NCBI GenBank assembly: GCA_905195085.1
Contig: CAJJUK010000002.1
Span: forward strand, 27,599-91,598
Direction of reading: 5' to 3'
Length of the DNA: 64,000 nt
Source: an uncultured Christensenella sp.
GTDB taxonomy: Bacteria; Bacillota; Clostridia; Christensenellales; UBA1242
Shown: in pieces, positions 56,101 through 62,100 of the stretch
How positions within the stretch are numbered: the first letter of the stretch is position 1
How the letters are laid out: the number at the start of each line of letters is the position of its first letter
Program-made: the position numbers and the translations under genes
Notes under the pieces: model-generated
What the model was told of the DNA's origin: nothing
Database searches by the model: none
The model's input: the letters and a program-made list of their open reading frames with translations, nothing else

Positions 56101-59100
56101 GCCACAGTGTTTGCGGCACTGTCTGCAATTTCGCTATCCGCATATCCAAGGAAGGTGTAACCTGATCTTGTTGGCACCAAGAAAGTATAGGCAGTTGTCC
56201 CTGTCTCAGTCGTGTAATAACTTTGTGTTCCATAAACAACATAGGCATCAACATCTGCACCATCTGCAAAAGTTCCACCTTTTGCATTGAATGTAACTTC
56301 ATATCTGTTAACAGTCCATTGAGCTGATAATGTTACATTTCCGTACATACCTGTCAAAACTTTTGTTTTGTCAGTTGCGTTGCTTGCTGTTGGATTTGCA
56401 TAAACTTTGTTCAATTCCCAGTTTCCGGCAACCACTGTTGCTTTCCAACCTGCAAAAGTATATCCAGTTCTTGAAACACTTGTAGGCAAAGAAGAAGTTG
56501 AATTAACAGTGTATGATGTCACAGAACCTGAGTTAATTGTTCCACCATTTGTTTCGTATGTGATTGTATATGTAACTTCTTTCCAAACTGCATAGAAGGT
56601 CTTTTCGGCAGCACTTCCTGTGAACAAATCATTTGGTTTGACAAGGTTGTTTATTGCACCGTCCCCTGTAGTTGTTGACCAACCCATGAATTCATATCCA
56701 TTTCTCAAGACTTTTGTCTTGCCCTCTTCTGTTGCAGTTCCGTCTTCATTTACATAAGGGAGAAGATATGCAGTATTATAAGTCACATGTCTTTTAACTC
56801 TATCTTTAGCATATGTAGAACCCTCTATTAATTCATAATATTGCCATTCATCTGTCGGAGTAATAACATCAGAACTTTCTCCACCAAATAGGAAGACATC
56901 CCAAGCGGTCACATTAAATCTTGAATATAAAGTCACATCACCATCGTGTTTCCATTTTCCACCACTTGTGTAACCACTAGCATTGTTCACAAGTGCACCA
57001 TTTGAATCAATGACTTGAATTCCGTCACCATCTTGAGTGGTGTACCAACCAGCAAAGGTGTAACCGGTTTTTTGTGACATTGGCGCAACCAATGAACCAT
57101 TTGCCAATTTAATTTCATTAGAATCATAAGTCACATAAACTGTGGTGCTTCCACCAACAATGCTTTCACCTTCACCTATTTCCAGTTCAATTTCATATGA
57201 ATTAACTGTCCAAATTGCATAAAGTGTCACATTGTTGTCAGTCTTATAAACATAACTTGTCCCGGCCGACAAATTTCCTGTTCCTGTAAAGTCTGAATTT
57301 GCTGTTGCACCACTGAAACCAGAACCATCAGTATCTTTATTGGTGCTCCAACCTTTGAAGGTGTATCCCTCTCTATAAAGGGTATCACCAGAAGCAGGAA
57401 CTGCTCTTGTTGTAAATGGACTATTGTAAGTCACACTTTGAGTCGCTGTAGTGTTTGTTCCATCATTTTTGTTATATGTAATTGTATGTAGATTTGCCGT
57501 CCATTTTGCATATATTGTTGTGTTCGAAGTAAATTGTGTTGTTGGAGCAACAATTTCTCCGAGATTGTTAATGATTTCCACACCTGTTCCAGTTTTTCCT
57601 GTGTAATACCCACCAAAAGTGTAACCTTTGTAAGTAGGTCGAGTTATGCTTGAAGAAGAAACTCCACCAACCAACCAATCAACTTCATAAACTTCTGAAA
57701 TTGATGTTGTTCCAGACGTTCCTTCATTTGAAGCAACAAAATCATATCCAGACGCCGAAGAAGATTCATAATATTTATAATCCAAAGTGATTGTGTAGGT
57801 TTCTGAAGACCATTTAGCAAAAAGAGTGATAGATGTGTTTGTTGTGATGTTTCTGACATACTCTTCATCTAAATACAACACTTCGCCATTTGCTGTTGTT
57901 GCCCAACCCATAAACTCATAACCAGTTTTAGTAAAGGCATTTTTTGTCAAACCTTGAGCTTCTCCATATGTGAAAGTTTGACTTGCCATTGTTCCGCTTC
58001 CAGTATTGTTATTAAAGTTAACTGTATATGTGTTAGGAATCCATTTAGCATACAAAGTCACACCACTGGTTCTTATCCACTGAGATGACGCATTGGTGTA
58101 TCCGCTTACATTTGCCACCAAATTTCCAGTATTTGTCAAAACTTTGACATTGTCAGCAGTGTACCAACCATCAAGCACATAACCTGTTCGGCTAACTGAA
58201 GTATAACCACTTATGGCTGAAGAATTATATGTGGCAGTAACAGTTGAAGATGAAGCACTGCCACTTGCAGTCAAGGCCTTGTCATTTGCAGAACCATAGA
58301 ATTTGTTTTCAATCAAATCAACAAAACCTACTCCCTGCACCGAAACAACAGGAACGAAGTTTCTGATTAATTCATCTCCATCCCAAATTTGGAAAGAATA
58401 GATTGTTCCACTGAAAATTCTAGATTCCAAAGAACCGCCAGCATTCAATCCACCAAAGAAAATATTCAAATTGGAAGAAAAATCTCCCTTTGAAGAATAA
58501 TCATAAACCTGGGTGCCATCAAAAACCGCTTTGTCACCATTTATAAAGAAGCTATGACGAGTGTTATATGCGTTAGAAACAGTCACAGTTTTTCCTTGTT
58601 CTTGATATTGCATCCAAATTGATGTTGTGCCGTTATTAAAAAGAGCATAACTATCACTAGACCCTGTGCTAGTTCTCGAACCGAAAATCCAACCAGTTGA
58701 AGTTGCATTATATTCAACATAAACAGAGATGTTACTGCCGGCCTTCACTCCCGTGTCAATGTAGCCACCATTAAAGTTAACACCATCAACAAAGTTATAA
58801 CTATCCAAAACGATGTCGTAAGGATTTGCTGTCCAAATTGCATAAAGTGTGATGTTTCCTGCAGTATTATAAGTATATTCCGTTGATGCTTTTTGGTAAT
58901 TTCCAGCCAAAGATGCGGCATCAGTACTCCAACCAGCAAATGAATAACCTGTTCTCGTAAAGGTGTTGTTTGCCTTTGTTGTGAATTTAGCGTTGTAAGT
59001 TACATTCTGTGTTTGAGTTGTTGCTGTGCCATAATTTGAATTATAAGTAATTGTATATGGATTTGCTGTCCAGTTTGCATAGATAGTATATTCAGTTCCA

Positions 59101-62100
59101 GCAGCACCATTAAAGTGTGTGTTAGCGCCAATAATTTTTCCATCTTTGTCTATTATTTGTGTGCCATTACCATTTGTTTCTGTCCAATATCCAGCAAAGG
59201 TATAACCTGTCTTAGCTGGTTTAACAATTGTATTATTTTCAAATACAGTTGATGCTCCCTCATTTGAGTACCAGCCCGTTGCATATTTTTCATATATAAC
59301 AGTCGTTCCAGCTGTTGTTGCATTTTGATTGTTCAAATTAACTTTATAAACGTTCGCTGTCCAGTAAGCATAAAGATCAGTGTTCCCAATTGTTGAATAT
59401 GAATATGTTGAATTTGTTCCTTGATAACTTCCAGCCAAGGATGATTCACTTGTACTCCAACCTGAAAGAGTATACCCTGTTCTTGTGAAGGTGTTTGCAG
59501 CCTTTGTCGTGAAGTTTTGTCCAAATGTTACGCTTTGTTGCTGGTCTTCACCACTTCCACCATTTGCCTTGTATGTGACTGTGTAAGAATTGTTATCCCA
59601 TTGTGCATAGAGAGTGACACCACTAGTTCTTGTCCATTGTCCAGAACCGTTAGTATATCCACTTACATTAGAAACAAAAGTACCATCTGCTTCAATAACT
59701 TTTGTTCCACCTGTTTGAGATGTAAACCAACCAGCAAGAGCATAACCACCCCTTGTTGCCTCAGCCTTAAGCACTGTTGAGCCAGCATCAACACTAGATT
59801 GTTTGTAAGTAGTTCCACTTGCATATTGTGCATAAATTATGTTGTTGTTGTCAGCAATGCCAGATGCCAAAGTTCCACCATTGGCAACACTAAGTGTGAT
59901 TGCATATCTTTCTGCAGTCCACTTTGCATAAATTGTTGCATGTCCAGTAAATTGAGTATTGGTGTTTGCAACAATGCTTCCGCTATTTAAAATAATCTGC
60001 GTCCCATTGCCATTTGTGTTTGTAAAATAACCACCAAAGATATAGCCCGTTCTTTTTGGTGCCGTTATAGAATTTATAGACGATGTAGCACCACTATTTG
60101 AGAAATAACCTACTCCATATTTCACATAAATAGGATTTGGGCTTGAGGCAGATGTTGCATTCTGGTCATCTAAAGTGATTGTATAAACATCAATTGACCA
60201 ATAAGCATAAATTGTTGTATTTGCACTAAATTGAGTATTCCCAACAAGAATTTTTCCAGTTGCATCAATGATTTGAGTGCCCGTTCCTGCTTTCCCTGTG
60301 TAATAACCTTGGAAAGTGTGTCCAGTATAAGTTGGCAATGTAGGAACTTTATCTATTGCTGATGTTGCTCCAGAATTTGAATACCAACCTGTTGCATATT
60401 TTTCATAAATAGCTCCCGTTCCGGCGGATGTTACTGCCGTACCTGTTGCCGTACTTGATGTTGCATAATATTTGCTGTCCAAAGTGATTGTGTATGTGTT
60501 GGCAGACCAAATTGCATACAATGTGGTGTTGCCAGCCGTTGTATATGTATATTTAGTTGATGCTTTTGTATAATCACCAGCAATTGCAGTTCTGCTTGTG
60601 CTCCAGCCAGAGAAAGAATAACCAGTCCTTGTGAAGGTGTTGCTTGCCTTTGTTGTAAACTTAGCGTTGTAAGTTACATTTTGTGTTTGTGTTGTTTCAG
60701 TCCCATAGTTAGAGTTGTATGTAATTGTATAAGGATTTGCCTTCCAGTTTGCATACAAAGTCACAGAAGCATTTGCTGTGTAAGATGTCGTATATGCAGG
60801 AGTATCTGTCAAAGTGGCTGACGTATTCCAACCATTTGCGGTATAACCCGTTTTTGTCAATGAATTTGCTGTTATAGTCAAGTTTGTGCCATGTATCTTG
60901 TAGGTAGTCGAAGGCACCGTCCCGCCTGTATTTCCATTACCATTAAATTGCACGGTATATCTTTCAAATACATACACATTGATCGTGGCATTACCAGTTG
61001 GTGTCCAAGAATATGTTTTTGTATCTACACTTGATGATGTTGTTGGAGCAGAGCCAATATTGATGTAATAATCATAACTTGATTGCTGTGCTGCTGCAAA
61101 AGAAACAGTCAATGCCGTTGTTGAATATGTGTGTTTAACGGTTGCACTACTTCCCCTTGCAATGCTTCCACTTGAAACCGTGCTGCTGCTTTGAGAAATG
61201 TTCAAATTAGTCGCATGAGTGTAAGCACTGTTTGAATGATAGTTGATTGTCAAAGTGTATGTGTTGATCTGCCAATATGCGTAAAGAGTAGTGTTCCCTG
61301 CGGTCGTATATTTGTAGGTTGTGCTTGCTTTTTGATAAGATCCAGTCAAAGAAGAAGAACTTGTACTCCAACCACCAAAGGTATAACCGGTTCTTGTATA
61401 GGTATTGCTTGCTTTTGTTGTGAAGTTTGCATCATATGTTACGGCCTGCGTTTGATTACTTCCCGAACCACCATTAGGATTATATGTGATTGTATAATTG
61501 CTTGCTTCCCAAACAGTGTAAAGTTCACCATCTTGAGTGATTGTCACTTCGGTTGCACCCTCACCACCATTGGAATACGCCCATTTATGAGTGTAACCAG
61601 ATCTAGTGAACTTAACACCAGAAGTTGAATTCAATTTTGAAGAAGCAGTAACATAAGTTCTGATTCCTTGTTTTGTGTAAGTGTTATAGAGCATCACTCT
61701 ATAATTTCTTGAAGAATCACCATACTGACTTTCAAGCCAAGATAATGGTTTTGGTGTTGCGTTTATGGTGGCAACAGTGTCTTCAGAATCAATCTTATAC
61801 CCCCATTTTGACTCGAAATCCCAGGCACCAGACCAATATTCTTTTCCTCCAAAAGTTTGAGCCGTCAAAAAGTTGATATCATAAATCGTCGATGAACTTA
61901 CCGTTCCATCTGCACTAAAGGTTCCGCCAACACTTGTGTTTGATGAATTTCTGTAAACATTTTCTTTTTCAAAACTTTTAACCGTTGTTGACAAAGCCCC
62001 TTGATGAATATATACGTCTGTGAAATGGATGTTTATGTTCGAATAGGACGCTGCAAAAATCTGTGTGCTTGCCGCTCCCATTTCAAAAATAACATTTTCA

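Larger units (their letters stand above)
20400..61510 (-). repeat. Array of InlB/Flg_new B-repeats, MucBP-like and divergent repeats
   Basis: The repeats average roughly 85 codons and differ in sequence, from near-identical neighbours in the N-terminal part to divergent ones in the C-terminal part. Order is not random: fixed multi-repeat cassettes recur (see the segmental duplications). The distal part is Thr/Ser/Asn-rich and nearly uncharged, while the membrane-proximal part is strongly acidic. Confidence 0.9.

Noticed and set aside
20400..61510. CRISPR-like direct repeats in the AT-rich repetitive region
   Set aside because: Periodicity is about 240-260 bp and codon-phased, not short repeats with unique spacers.
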